From Bacteroidaceae bacterium (lineage in GTDB: Bacteria > Bacteroidota > Bacteroidia > Bacteroidales > Bacteroidaceae), in assembly GCA_024398615.1 (NCBI GenBank), contig JAKSIU010000004.1:40882-104881 (forward strand): DNA of 64,000 bases. The letters run 5' to 3'. Positions 36,071 to 44,660 of this stretch are shown one piece after another (within the stretch, counting starts at the first letter, position 1; each line of letters starts with the position of its first letter). The position numbers and the translations under genes are program-made. Below the pieces are notes generated by a model. It was given only the letters and a program-made list of their open reading frames with translations. It was not told the origin of the DNA and did not search any database.

Positions 36071-36754
36071 ATGGATAGAATATTCTTTACCGCCGATCTC
36101 CATTTCGGAGACAGGGAAGCGCTGAGGTTCCTCGTTGACAGACCATTTTCGCGGACCCGCAATATTGTGGAACATGACCGATGGCTTGCTGACCTTTGGT
36201 GCAGTACGGTACGTTCCAATGATACGGTCTATATACTGGGAGATATCTGTTCCTATTCTGAACATGAAGCCGGAAGGCTTCTGAACAGTCTTCCCGGGCA
36301 TAAGATTCTGATTTGGGGCAATCATGATTCGGTCATGCAGAACATGAGAGACCGTTTCGTTACCTGCGGGCAACTGTTTGACAAGAAGTTCAGCCGTACA
36401 TGCTGTCCGGATCTGGAGTTCCCGTTAAGACTGGCCATGTGCCATTATCCGCTGCTCACATGGAAGGCCAAGCCGCAGGGCGCAGTCATGATTCACGGAC
36501 ACTGCCACGGACGGCTTGACGGGATAAATGGAATGAGTCCTGATCTCAGATGGGATATCGGCATTGATTCGTCTCTTTCAAGGAAGATAGGCCGGGAGAA
36601 CGGTTACGGATTCGCTCTGGTTGATATGGCTTCTCTCTATAGGGCTGTAGTTGAAAAGATTGGAGGCGGGGATTTGAGAAGGTATGTATGTGAGAGCTAT
36701 CGGCAGGATTGTCCTCCGGAACTGTTCTCGGCTCTCATGAGTACTGATTGCTGA
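36071..36754 (+). CDS. Calcineurin-like metallophosphoesterase
   Basis: A 227-residue phosphoesterase. The di-metal motifs are all present: DLHFGD (Asp, His), ILGDIC (Asp), GNHDS (Asn, His), CHYPLL (His), and HGHCHG (two His). The substrate cannot be told; small proteins of this type act on nucleotides, phosphodiesters or as phosphatases. Its last 58 bases overlap the end of the minus-strand gene at 36697. Confidence 0.88.
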   Translation: MDRIFFTADLHFGDREALRFLVDRPFSRTRNIVEHDRWLADLWCSTVRSNDTVYILGDICSYSEHEAGRLLNSLPGHKILIWGNHDSVMQNMRDRFVTCGQLFDKKFSRTCCPDLEFPLRLAMCHYPLLTWKAKPQGAVMIHGHCHGRLDGINGMSPDLRWDIGIDSSLSRKIGRENGYGFALVDMASLYRAVVEKIGGGDLRRYVCESYRQDCPPELFSALMSTDC

Positions 36755-37590
36755 ACAGATGACTCGGGGTGTTCCGGATCGTGGAGCATGTGACCTGCAT
36801 CCTGGCTGAGACGGTTTCTGAGCTGTTCTATTTCTGCCGATTGTGGCAATTCCGCAATGCACCGGTCATAATACCTGGTCAGACAGTCATACATACGGTT
36901 GGAATTGCGGATAAGATTATTTCTTATGGCGATTGTTGCGGCATCAGTGGGCGGCATTGATTTGGAATGCTGCGTTTCCATGGTATGGCGTAGACGGTCT
37001 TTCTGGCGTTTGGTGCTGACACGATAGTTGGAGTGGGTGATACCGATAGCCTTCGCCATGGGTGCCTGAGGTATGGCCTTGTCAGGTTCGAGTACGGTGA
37101 GCAGCCATCTCAAGATGATAAAACGTCCCAGCGGGTCGCTTTGGCTGATACAGATGGCAATGGCGTCGCATAGTTCGTGCCGTTTTCCTTCATTTTCATT
37201 ATCCAGCATGTTGTCCGGAAGCAGTCCGGCGCTTTGAATCTGGAAGTCAGTGTCGTCAAGCGATAATGTGGAACTCCCTGTTCCCATGGTCTGACGCAGA
37301 CGTATTCTGTAGGCCGATGTCACCCACTTGTACAGCGATGAACTGTGTTCTACGCGCAGTAACAGAGAGAAGGGCGGCAGCCCCGCATCACTCATGTGCT
37401 TCGGACCATGGTACAGAAATAGCAGGAAGTCATCAATCGTGTCTTCAAAGCTCTGCATGCCCGACTTGAGCGTCCGGTTGTAAATGTTACGCAAAGGTTC
37501 TGCCAGTGTTACTGACAGCATGTGATGAATTGCTTCGACATCGGCTTCCTGAGCCGCAATGAGGTATGTGGCCTGATTCATGTCTTTCAT
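36697..37590 (-). CDS. Sigma-70-like putative regulator
   Basis: 297 residues, not firmly recognised. Residues 15-100 resemble sigma region 2 (paired helices, FEDTIDDFLLFLYHG, then LYKWVTSAYRIRLRQ). About 170-205 looks like a region 4 helix-turn-helix (MAKAIGITHSNYRVSTKRQKDRLR). The remainder, including a 90-residue C-terminal helical tail, has no clear match. It could be a divergent sigma factor or a DNA-binding relative without polymerase function. Start is the ATG at 37590; 37581 is also possible. It follows the cation efflux gene by 28 bp on the same strand and overlaps the phosphoesterase gene tail to tail by 58 bases. No anti-sigma gene is adjacent. Confidence 0.5.
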   Translation of the reverse strand: MKDMNQATYLIAAQEADVEAIHHMLSVTLAEPLRNIYNRTLKSGMQSFEDTIDDFLLFLYHGPKHMSDAGLPPFSLLLRVEHSSSLYKWVTSAYRIRLRQTMGTGSSTLSLDDTDFQIQSAGLLPDNMLDNENEGKRHELCDAIAICISQSDPLGRFIILRWLLTVLEPDKAIPQAPMAKAIGITHSNYRVSTKRQKDRLRHTMETQHSKSMPPTDAATIAIRNNLIRNSNRMYDCLTRYYDRCIAELPQSAEIEQLRNRLSQDAGHMLHDPEHPESSVQQSVLMRAENSSGGQSCR

Positions 37591-37618
37591 GGTGTCTTGC
37601 GGTGTGTCTTTCTATGTG

Positions 37619-38758
37619 TCAGTCTGAAAAGTCGGTATCGAAATTGATTTCAGCCCTGTATCCGGGCAGGATGGCGGAGACATCGGTCTCCATTGCCTGC
37701 CGCAGTGCCGTCCGGTCCCCGCTGCTGAAGTCCAGCAGTACGTCAAAGGAAACGTAGCGTTCCTTCTCGTTGATGAGAAGTCCGTGGAAACCTATTGCAC
37801 CCTGATGTGAAAGCATGGCCTCACGGATGCGGCTGCCAAGCTGGAACAGTTCGTCATTGTCATTATGGACTGCGTATATGCCGACTGTCAGCATGACGCT
37901 GAATCTGTTGTAGACAGTATGCTGGATGGTGCTGGTCAGGAGGTGGATGTCACGGGCCGATAGGGTGTCGGGAATCTCAACGTGGATTGAACCTATGGCC
38001 TTGTCGGGGCCGTAGTCGTGCAGAATCAGGTCGTATGCCCCAAGCACTCCGGGAATTTCGCGTACGGTCTGTTTGATGGATTTTGTGATTTCGCTGTCAG
38101 GACGGCGGCCAATGACTTGGCTTACAGGCGAAGACAGCATTTCAATGCCGGCCTTGATGATCATTATGGCAATGCCTGTGCCAAGCCAGCCGTCAAGATT
38201 GATGCCCCAGACCATCATGACAATGGCGCCGAGAAGGGTGGCACATGAAATGATGGAGTCGAACATGGCATCGGTTCCCGAGGCGACAAGTGCGTCACTA
38301 TTGAACTTGAGTCCCTGAGCCTTGACATAGCGTCCGAGTATCAGTTTCGTCACGATGGCGGCCGAAATGACGATGAGTGCCGCTGTTCCGAATTCAGGAT
38401 CCGAAGGTTTGATGATTTTGCCTACGGATTCAATGAGCGATGTCACGCCTGTCACGAGAATCAGCAGGCTGATGATGATGGCGCTGAAATATTCCACGCG
38501 TCCCATGCCGAAAGGATGCCGGGCATTTGGCTTGCGGTGTGCCAGCTTTACACCGGCTATGGTGATGACCGATGAAAGTGCGTCTGTCAGGTTGTTTACG
38601 GCATCGAGGACAATGGCAATGGAGCCCGATATGAATCCGACTGCAGCCTTGAATCCTGAAAGGAGTACGTTCGTGATTATTCCTATTACACTGGTGCGGG
38701 CTATCTGCTTTGAACGCTGCGCCTTGTCTTCCTGTGTGATGTGATTGTCATGTTCCAT
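37619..38758 (-). CDS. Cation diffusion facilitator transporter
   Basis: 379 residues with a six-helix membrane domain (about 25-215) and a C-terminal cytoplasmic dimer domain (about 220-300), followed by an extra 75 residues. It exports divalent metal from the cytoplasm using the proton gradient. In helix 2 the metal site reads LDAVNNLTDALS, Asn where zinc pumps usually have His. In helix 5 it reads GTDAMFDSI, so the site is N-D/D-D rather than H-D/H-D. Zinc specificity should therefore not be assumed; Mn, Fe or Co are open. Start ATG 38758 is 16 bp from the tRNA gene on the same strand. Confidence 0.9.
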   Translation of the reverse strand: MEHDNHITQEDKAQRSKQIARTSVIGIITNVLLSGFKAAVGFISGSIAIVLDAVNNLTDALSSVITIAGVKLAHRKPNARHPFGMGRVEYFSAIIISLLILVTGVTSLIESVGKIIKPSDPEFGTAALIVISAAIVTKLILGRYVKAQGLKFNSDALVASGTDAMFDSIISCATLLGAIVMMVWGINLDGWLGTGIAIMIIKAGIEMLSSPVSQVIGRRPDSEITKSIKQTVREIPGVLGAYDLILHDYGPDKAIGSIHVEIPDTLSARDIHLLTSTIQHTVYNRFSVMLTVGIYAVHNDNDELFQLGSRIREAMLSHQGAIGFHGLLINEKERYVSFDVLLDFSSGDRTALRQAMETDVSAILPGYRAEINFDTDFSD

Positions 38759-38773
38759 ATGGTAATGATTGTG

Positions 38774-38847
38774 TGACCCCGGTGGGACTCAAACCCACGA
38801 CCTGCAGAACCGGAATCTGACGCTCTATTCAACTGAGCTACGGGGCC
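38774..38847 (-). tRNA. tRNA-Arg (anticodon CCG)
   Basis: A 74-nt cloverleaf on the minus strand. The acceptor stem is GGCCCCG/CGGGGTC with one G-U pair. The D arm is GCTC/GAGC; the anticodon loop TTCCGGT gives anticodon CCG, which reads CGG. The T arm is GTGGG/CCCAC with loop TTTGAGT. The discriminator base is A and CCA is not encoded. The first anticodon-stem pair is a T-C mismatch, which is unusual. Confidence 0.93.
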
Positions 38848-38865
38848 ATTCTTTCCGTTGGGTTG

Positions 38866-38873
38866 CAAAGGTA
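38866..38873 (-). promoter_or_regulatory. -7 element of the tRNA-Arg promoter
   Basis: TACCTTTG on the minus strand is a full consensus match, ending 19 bp before the tRNA 5' end. The -33 box is not clear. Confidence 0.5.
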
Positions 38874-38917
38874 AGTGATTTTTGGATTATGGGACACGAA
38901 ATTCGTCAACTTTACAC

Positions 38918-38925
38918 TAACTTTG
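38918..38925 (+). promoter_or_regulatory. -7 element of the small lipoprotein/lysS operon
   Basis: TAACTTTG fully matches TAnnTTTG, 45 bp before the ATG at 38970. No TTTG lies at the right distance upstream. Confidence 0.45.
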
Positions 38926-38969
38926 CAAAGGAATATTTTCTAACGATTAATTTATAATACAATAGCAAT

Positions 38970-39515
38970 ATGAAACTCAAATCAATCGCAGCAGTTCTGG
39001 CACTCTCATTCCTGACAGTGTCTTGTGGCATTCTCGGTACAGGAAACTCAGCATCAGGTTCCGTTAACGGTCAGTCATCGGGCGCAGCTCTCAAAACCCT
39101 GTACGGACAGTATAAGACAGACGGCAAGGTGGATCTTAACAATATCAACAATATTATAGCTCTCGCACAGCTGGCCAACGGCATTCAGGGCCTTAACGGA
39201 GTTGACGACAAGAGCCAGTTCTATACCGATTTTGCCGAGGGCCTGATTCTGGGCTCAGGCAATCTGGTTACCGAAAAGACCTCATCGCCTGTCACAGGTG
39301 CTCTGAAGTCACTTGTCGGTGGAACGGACCTCAGCTCGATCATGTCGGCCGGTGTCGCTGCTGCCGCCCAGTCAAAGAAGGCACAGAAGGCAAAGGCTCA
39401 GACTCAGGAGACTGTAGGAAATGTTGCCGGTGCAATCAGCGAACTGTCAGAAAAGACTGCAGGCGTGGCCAGCACCCTTTCATCACTTAACAGTATTTTC
39501 GGTCTGGTAAAGTAA
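38970..39515 (+). CDS. Small predicted lipoprotein of unknown function
   Basis: 181 residues with a lipoprotein signal (MKLKSIAAVLALSFLTVSC, Cys19). The mature part is Gly/Ser/Ala/Lys-rich, with a helical centre (VDLNNINNIIALAQLANGIQGL) and a C-terminal helix ending in LNSIFGLVK. A lysine-rich stretch (QSKKAQKAKAQTQE) lies at about 135-150. It resembles small Bacteroidales lipoproteins annotated with DUFs, but I cannot name one with confidence. It precedes lysS by only six bases. Confidence 0.75.
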   Translation: MKLKSIAAVLALSFLTVSCGILGTGNSASGSVNGQSSGAALKTLYGQYKTDGKVDLNNINNIIALAQLANGIQGLNGVDDKSQFYTDFAEGLILGSGNLVTEKTSSPVTGALKSLVGGTDLSSIMSAGVAAAAQSKKAQKAKAQTQETVGNVAGAISELSEKTAGVASTLSSLNSIFGLVK

Positions 39516-39521
39516 GGAACT

Positions 39522-41036
39522 ATGGAATTAAGCGATCAGGAACAGTTCCGCAGGGAGAGTCTTAAGGAGCTGCGTGCAATGGGCATTGACCCGTATCCCG
39601 CAGCGATGTTCCCTACCGATGCACTGGCTGCCGAGGTTAAGGAGAATTTCAAGGATGATGAGGAGCAGCTTCGTCAGGTCCGTATGGCCGGCCGTCTCAT
39701 GAGCCGCCGTGTCATGGGCAAGGCGTCGTTCATGGAACTGATGGATTCAAGCGGCAGGATCCAGGTCTATGTGACCCGTGATGATATCTGCCCCGAGGAC
39801 GATGCTGAAAAGGTCATGTATAACAAGGTGTTCAAGAAACTGCTTGATATAGGCGATTTTGTCGGCATTGAGGGTTTTGTGTTCCGCACCCAGATGGGCG
39901 AAATTACTGTTCATGCAAAGAAACTGACACTCCTTTCCAAGTCTCTGCGCCCGCTTCCGATAGTCAAGTATAAGGATGGTGTGGCCTATGACAAGTTTGA
40001 GGATCCGGACCTCAGATACCGTCAGCGCTACGTTGACCTGGTAGTCAATGAGGGTGTGAAGGAGACTTTCCTGAAGCGTACAAAGGTTATCAGAACGCTT
40101 CGCTCGGTTCTTGATGAGAACGGATATACCGAGGTCGAGACTCCAATACTGCAGTCAATTCCCGGTGGCGCAAGCGCACGTCCGTTCATCACACATCATA
40201 ACACCCTTGACATAGATCTGTATTGCCGCATAGCAACGGAACTTTATCTGAAGCGTCTCATCGTGGGCGGTTTCGAGGGTGTCTATGAGATTGGCAAGAA
40301 CTTCCGTAACGAGGGTATGGACCGCAACCACAATCCGGAATTCACCTGTATGGAACTTTACGTTGCCTACAAGGATTACAACTGGATGATGGATTTCACC
40401 GAGAAGCTTCTTGAAAAGATCGCAATAGCAACCAACGGTACTACAAAGGTACAGATTGGAGACCATGAGGTTGATTTCAAGGCCCCGTACCGTCGTCTGC
40501 CTATCCTTGATGCCATTAAGGAAAAGACCGGATATGATCTGGACGGCATGAGTGAGGACGAGATGCGTGAAGTGGCAAAGAAGTGTGGAGTCGAGGTGAC
40601 TCCTGCCATGGGCAAGGGCAAACTCATTGATGAGATATTCGGCGAGACCTGCGAGGGTACTTTCATACAGCCTACCTTCATTACCGATTATCCGGTCGAG
40701 ATGTCTCCACTCACCAAGATGCACCGTTCAAAGCCGGGCCTGACAGAACGTTTTGAACTGATGGTAAACGGTAAGGAACTGGCCAACGCATACAGCGAGC
40801 TCAACGACCCGATTGATCAGTACGAGCGTTTCCAGGATCAGCTGCGTCTCAGCCAGAAGGGTGATGACGAGGCAATGTTCATTGACCAGGATTTTGTCCG
40901 TGCTCTGGAATACGGTATGCCTCCAACCAGTGGTATCGGTATAGGAATTGACCGTCTTGTCATGCTCATGACCGGTCAGACTACCATTCAGGAGGTGCTG
41001 TTCTTCCCGCAGATGAAACCTGAAAGCAAGGATTGA
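39522..41036 (+). CDS. lysS: Lysine--tRNA ligase, class II
   Basis: A 504-residue LysRS. The N-terminal OB-fold anticodon-binding domain (about 50-150, [23 protein letters not shown]) is followed by the class II core. Motif 2 is [16 protein letters not shown] (about 270) and motif 3 is [15 protein letters not shown] (about 475). It charges tRNA-Lys in the cytoplasm. The length matches the bacterial norm and it lacks the C-terminal extension found in some Bacteroidetes LysRS. It is followed by gpsA 19 bp downstream. Confidence 0.96.
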   Translation: MELSDQEQFRRESLKELRAMGIDPYPAAMFPTDALAAEVKENFKDDEEQLRQVRMAGRLMSRRVMGKASFMELMDSSGRIQVYVTRDDICPEDDAEKVMYNKVFKKLLDIGDFVGIEGFVFRTQMGEITVHAKKLTLLSKSLRPLPIVKYKDGVAYDKFEDPDLRYRQRYVDLVVNEGVKETFLKRTKVIRTLRSVLDENGYTEVETPILQSIPGGASARPFITHHNTLDIDLYCRIATELYLKRLIVGGFEGVYEIGKNFRNEGMDRNHNPEFTCMELYVAYKDYNWMMDFTEKLLEKIAIATNGTTKVQIGDHEVDFKAPYRRLPILDAIKEKTGYDLDGMSEDEMREVAKKCGVEVTPAMGKGKLIDEIFGETCEGTFIQPTFITDYPVEMSPLTKMHRSKPGLTERFELMVNGKELANAYSELNDPIDQYERFQDQLRLSQKGDDEAMFIDQDFVRALEYGMPPTSGIGIGIDRLVMLMTGQTTIQEVLFFPQMKPESKD

Positions 41037-41055
41037 ATACCTGCATTTAACGGCG

Positions 41056-42057
41056 ATGGCTATACCTAAGGGAAAAGTGGCAGTGATGGGCGGAGGCAGT
41101 TGGGCGACTGCCATTGCCAAGATACTGCTGTCCACAGAAGATTCGATCAACTGGTTCATCCGCCGTGATGACAGGATTGCCGATTTCCAGCGCCTGGGAC
41201 ATAATCCGGCGTATCTGTCAAGCGTGCAGTTTGACATGAAGCAGATTAATCTTTCAAGTGACATAAACAAGGTGGTTGAGGAATCGGATATTCTGGTGTT
41301 CGTGACTCCGTCACCTTATTTCAAGTCACACATGAAGAAACTCAAGGTCAAACTCCGGGACAAGTTCATTGTGTCGGCCATCAAGGGTATAGTGCCGGAA
41401 GACAATCTGCTCATGTCAGACTACTTCCACCGTTTCTATGGCGTTCCGGTTGAGAACATTGCGGTTGTCGCAGGTCCATGTCATGCCGAGGAAGTTGCCA
41501 TGGAGCGGCTTTCATACCTGACGATTGGCTGCCATGACATTGACAATGCCCAGGAAATTGCCCGCAAGTTCACCAATTCCTACGTCAAGACCTCGGTTTC
41601 AACTGATGTGGCCGGAATCGAGTTCTCATCGGTCCTTAAGAACGTATATGCCATTGCAGCGGGAATCTGTCATGGTTTGAAATACGGTGACAATTTCCAG
41701 GCGGTACTCATGTCGAATGCCATCCATGAGATGAACAGTTTTCTGGCAACGGCAAGGCCAATGCCACAGCGCGCCGTGAATGATTCCGCCTATCTTGGCG
41801 ATCTTCTGGTTACCGGATATTCGAATTTCAGCCGTAACCGCGTGTTCGGTACCATGATAGGAAAGGGCTATTCGGTGAAATCGGCCCAGATGGAAATGGA
41901 AATGACAGCCGAGGGCTACTATGGTACCCGATGCATGAAGGAGATAAATGAGCATTATAGAGTCAACATGCCTATACTGGATGCCATGTACAATATCCTG
42001 TATGAACATATTTCGCCTGTTATCGAGATAAAACTGCTTACTGATTCGTTTAAATGA
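41056..42057 (+). CDS. gpsA: Glycerol-3-phosphate dehydrogenase [NAD(P)+]
   Basis: A 333-residue GpsA that reduces dihydroxyacetone phosphate to glycerol-3-phosphate for phospholipid synthesis. [15 protein letters not shown] is the dinucleotide-binding loop. The catalytic Lys is in [16 protein letters not shown], followed by the substrate-binding segment [18 protein letters not shown]. The family signature [11 protein letters not shown] is intact. pgi begins seven bases after the stop. Confidence 0.94.
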   Translation: MAIPKGKVAVMGGGSWATAIAKILLSTEDSINWFIRRDDRIADFQRLGHNPAYLSSVQFDMKQINLSSDINKVVEESDILVFVTPSPYFKSHMKKLKVKLRDKFIVSAIKGIVPEDNLLMSDYFHRFYGVPVENIAVVAGPCHAEEVAMERLSYLTIGCHDIDNAQEIARKFTNSYVKTSVSTDVAGIEFSSVLKNVYAIAAGICHGLKYGDNFQAVLMSNAIHEMNSFLATARPMPQRAVNDSAYLGDLLVTGYSNFSRNRVFGTMIGKGYSVKSAQMEMEMTAEGYYGTRCMKEINEHYRVNMPILDAMYNILYEHISPVIEIKLLTDSFK

Positions 42058-42064
42058 TACGTCT

Positions 42065-43402
42065 ATGATTAAAGTTGACATTTCACAGATTCTGGGCTTT
42101 GTGCCTGAAAATGAGGTTATGGCTTTTGAGCCTCAGGTCAAGGATGCCATAAGCAAACTTGAAAATGGGACAGGAGCCGGAAATGACTATATCGGCTGGA
42201 TGGATCTGGCTTCAAAGACTCCCGCCGGTCTGATTGACGAAATCATGGCCGAGGCAGCTGTACTCAGAGAAAACTGCGATACTGTGGTCGTTGCCGGAAT
42301 AGGTGGAAGCTACCTTGGTGCAAGAGCGGTTATCGAGGCTTTCCAGAACAGTTTCTCGCAGCTTCGGAATGACGGACAGAATCCGACAATCCTGTTTGCC
42401 GGACATAACATTTCAGAGGATTATCTCTATGAACTGACCGAATATCTGACCGGTCGCCGTTACGGCGTGATCAACATCTCAAAGTCAGGAACCACAACTG
42501 AAACGGCTTTGGCATTCCGTCTTCTCAAGAAGAAATGTGAAGATGAGCGGGGACTTGACATGGCCCGCAAGGTCATTGTTGCGATTACCGATGCAAAGAA
42601 GGGTGCCGCACGTCGTCTGGCCGATGAACAGGGATACCGTTCATTTGTGATTCCGGATAATGTGGGAGGACGTTATTCGGTCCTGACTCCTGTCGGACTG
42701 CTTCCCATTGCAGTGGCCGGATATGACATTGCCGCTCTTGTCCGTGGTGCCGCCGATATGGAAAGCCTGACTGCCGGGTCAGTACCTTTTGCCCAGAATC
42801 CGTCAGCCCTGTATGCAAGCGCCCGCAATGCGTTGTACCGTAACGGCAAGAAGATAGAGATTCTGGTCAACTTCCAGCCCAAGCTGCATTTCTTCAGCGA
42901 GTGGTGGAAACAGCTGTACGGAGAATCTGAAGGTAAGGACGGCAAGGGCATATATCCGTCATCGGTTGATTTCTCGACCGATCTGCATTCCATGGGACAG
43001 TGGATCCAGCAGGGTGAACGCAGCATCTTTGAAACGGTCATTTCAGTTGACAGTGTAAGTCATTCGCTGCTGGTTCCTGAGGATGGTGACAATCTTGACG
43101 GCCTGAACTATCTTGCCGGCAAACATGTGGACCAGGTTAACAAGATGGCAGAACTGGGTACTCGTCTGGCTCATGTCGATGGCGGTGTCCCGAACATCAG
43201 AATAACAGTTCCCAAACTTGATGAGTACTGGCTTGGACAGTTGATTTACTTCTTTGAGAAGGCTTGCGGCATAAGCGGATATCTGCTTGGCGTCAACCCG
43301 TTCAACCAGCCGGGTGTCGAGGCATATAAGAAGAATATGTTCGCCCTGCTTGGGAAACCGGGTTTTGAAGAGGAATCAAAAGCTATCCTGGCGCGCATCT
43401 GA
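42065..43402 (+). CDS. pgi: Glucose-6-phosphate isomerase
   Basis: A 445-residue Pgi of the short bacterial type that interconverts glucose-6-phosphate and fructose-6-phosphate. [14 protein letters not shown] and [17 protein letters not shown] bind the phosphate. [15 protein letters not shown] is the SIS-type core signature. The catalytic Glu is in the [13 protein letters not shown] segment and the ring-opening His is in GGVPNIRI-flanking sequence. Its TGA overlaps the next ATG by two bases (TGATG), so translation is coupled to the HAD gene. Confidence 0.95.
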   Translation: MIKVDISQILGFVPENEVMAFEPQVKDAISKLENGTGAGNDYIGWMDLASKTPAGLIDEIMAEAAVLRENCDTVVVAGIGGSYLGARAVIEAFQNSFSQLRNDGQNPTILFAGHNISEDYLYELTEYLTGRRYGVINISKSGTTTETALAFRLLKKKCEDERGLDMARKVIVAITDAKKGAARRLADEQGYRSFVIPDNVGGRYSVLTPVGLLPIAVAGYDIAALVRGAADMESLTAGSVPFAQNPSALYASARNALYRNGKKIEILVNFQPKLHFFSEWWKQLYGESEGKDGKGIYPSSVDFSTDLHSMGQWIQQGERSIFETVISVDSVSHSLLVPEDGDNLDGLNYLAGKHVDQVNKMAELGTRLAHVDGGVPNIRITVPKLDEYWLGQLIYFFEKACGISGYLLGVNPFNQPGVEAYKKNMFALLGKPGFEEESKAILARI

Positions 43403-44091
43403 TGGGTTCTGACAAATTCAGTCTGAAGGGAAAAAGCGCCGTCCTGTTTGACATGGACGGCGTTTTGTATGACTCCATGCCTCATCACGCAAAGGCCTGG
43501 AGCAAGACATTCAGTGATTTCGGAATGCATATGGATCTGACTCAGGTCTATATGAATGAGGGGTGTACCGGTAGCTATACCATTTCCCGTGTCAGTCTGG
43601 CGCAGCGAGGATATGATGCTACTCCCGAAGAGGTGGAACGTATCTATGCCCATAAGGCTGAACTGTTCCGCTCAATGCCGGAGGTTGAAATCATGCCTGG
43701 CGCTCTTGACCTGATGCATAGAGTGCGCGATTGCGGAATGAAGATCCTGATTGTCACAGGCTCGGGTCAGAAAGCGCTTATTGACAGAGTGCTGCGGGAT
43801 TTTGACGAGTTCATGGTACGTGAGCGCATGGTCACATCGTTTGATGTAAGCCGTGGGAAACCATTTCCAGACCCTTATCTGAAAGGACTTGAGATTGCCG
43901 GAGTTGATGCCTCACAGGCCGTTGTTGTGGAAAATGCCCCGTTAGGCATTCAGGCAGGCGTAGCTGCCGGGATAGATACCATAGCAGTAAACACAGGGCC
44001 TCTTCCTGACAGTGTCCTGCTGGAAGAAAAGCCCTGCGCACTTTTCCATTCAATCCGTGAACTTGCTGACTGCTGGGACAGCTTACTTTGA
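43402..44091 (+). CDS. HAD-superfamily hydrolase, beta-phosphoglucomutase-like
   Basis: A 229-residue HAD protein with all four motifs: I LFDMDGVLYDSM (nucleophile and acid Asp), II ILIVTGSGQ, III the Lys in SRGKPFPDPYLKG, and IV VVVENAPLGIQAGVAAG. The helical cap follows motif I (subclass I). Motif IV has VEN in place of the common FED, which is tolerated in this clade. It may dephosphorylate a sugar phosphate, as suggested by coupling to pgi. It overlaps slyD, transcribed toward it, by nine bases. Confidence 0.85.
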   Translation: MGSDKFSLKGKSAVLFDMDGVLYDSMPHHAKAWSKTFSDFGMHMDLTQVYMNEGCTGSYTISRVSLAQRGYDATPEEVERIYAHKAELFRSMPEVEIMPGALDLMHRVRDCGMKILIVTGSGQKALIDRVLRDFDEFMVRERMVTSFDVSRGKPFPDPYLKGLEIAGVDASQAVVVENAPLGIQAGVAAGIDTIAVNTGPLPDSVLLEEKPCALFHSIRELADCWDSLL

Positions 44092-44637
44092 GCAGCTGCC
44101 GCAGTCTCCCTGACAACTGCAGTCTCCTTGACCGCAATGTCCTCCGCATCCGCTACATTTCGGGTGCAGAATGGCGTCAATTTCCTCCTGTGTGGCAGGA
44201 CGTGATTCCAGAACAGTACCGCGGAACGTGAGGTCTTCGCCTGCGAGCGGATGGTTCAGGTCAACGGTAACCTTATCATCACTTATTGCGGTTACTGTGG
44301 CATTGAAAGTCTGACTGCCATCGCTCAGAGGAATGACAGCTCCAAGTTTGACATGCTGGCTGTCGAACTTTCCGTCAACAAGGAAAATGCCCTTGTCAAG
44401 TTCAATCACATTCTCCTTTTCATATTGTCCGTATGCCTGATCCGATGGTATGCTGAATTCGAATTTCTCTCCCGGGACCAATCCTATGACATTGCTTTCA
44501 AAGAGGTCAAGGGCATAACCTATGCCGGTGATGAACTGGAAAGGCCTTTCCTTGGGGGCGCTTTCATACTTGTACAGTTTGCCGTTCTCGTCTTTCAGCA
44601 TGAGGTCGTAACTCAAGCTGATGAATTTGTTGTCCAT
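44083..44637 (-). CDS. slyD: FKBP-type prolyl isomerase, SlyD-like
   Basis: A 184-residue SlyD-type isomerase and chaperone. The FKBP core (about 1-70 and 120-150) has FQFITGIGYALDLFESNVIGLVPGEK and the insert-in-flap chaperone domain SIPSDQAYGQYEKENVIEL. The C-terminal 27 residues are a metal-binding tail with nine Cys and two His (CSGCGGHCGQGDCSC, then GDCGSCSK). In enterobacteria this tail is His-rich, whereas here it is mainly Cys, suggesting a different metal preference such as Ni, Zn or Cu. It has no signal peptide. Confidence 0.9.
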   Translation of the reverse strand: MDNKFISLSYDLMLKDENGKLYKYESAPKERPFQFITGIGYALDLFESNVIGLVPGEKFEFSIPSDQAYGQYEKENVIELDKGIFLVDGKFDSQHVKLGAVIPLSDGSQTFNATVTAISDDKVTVDLNHPLAGEDLTFRGTVLESRPATQEEIDAILHPKCSGCGGHCGQGDCSCQGDCGSCSK

Positions 44638-44660
44638 ATATTGTCAATTTGTTTTGATTG

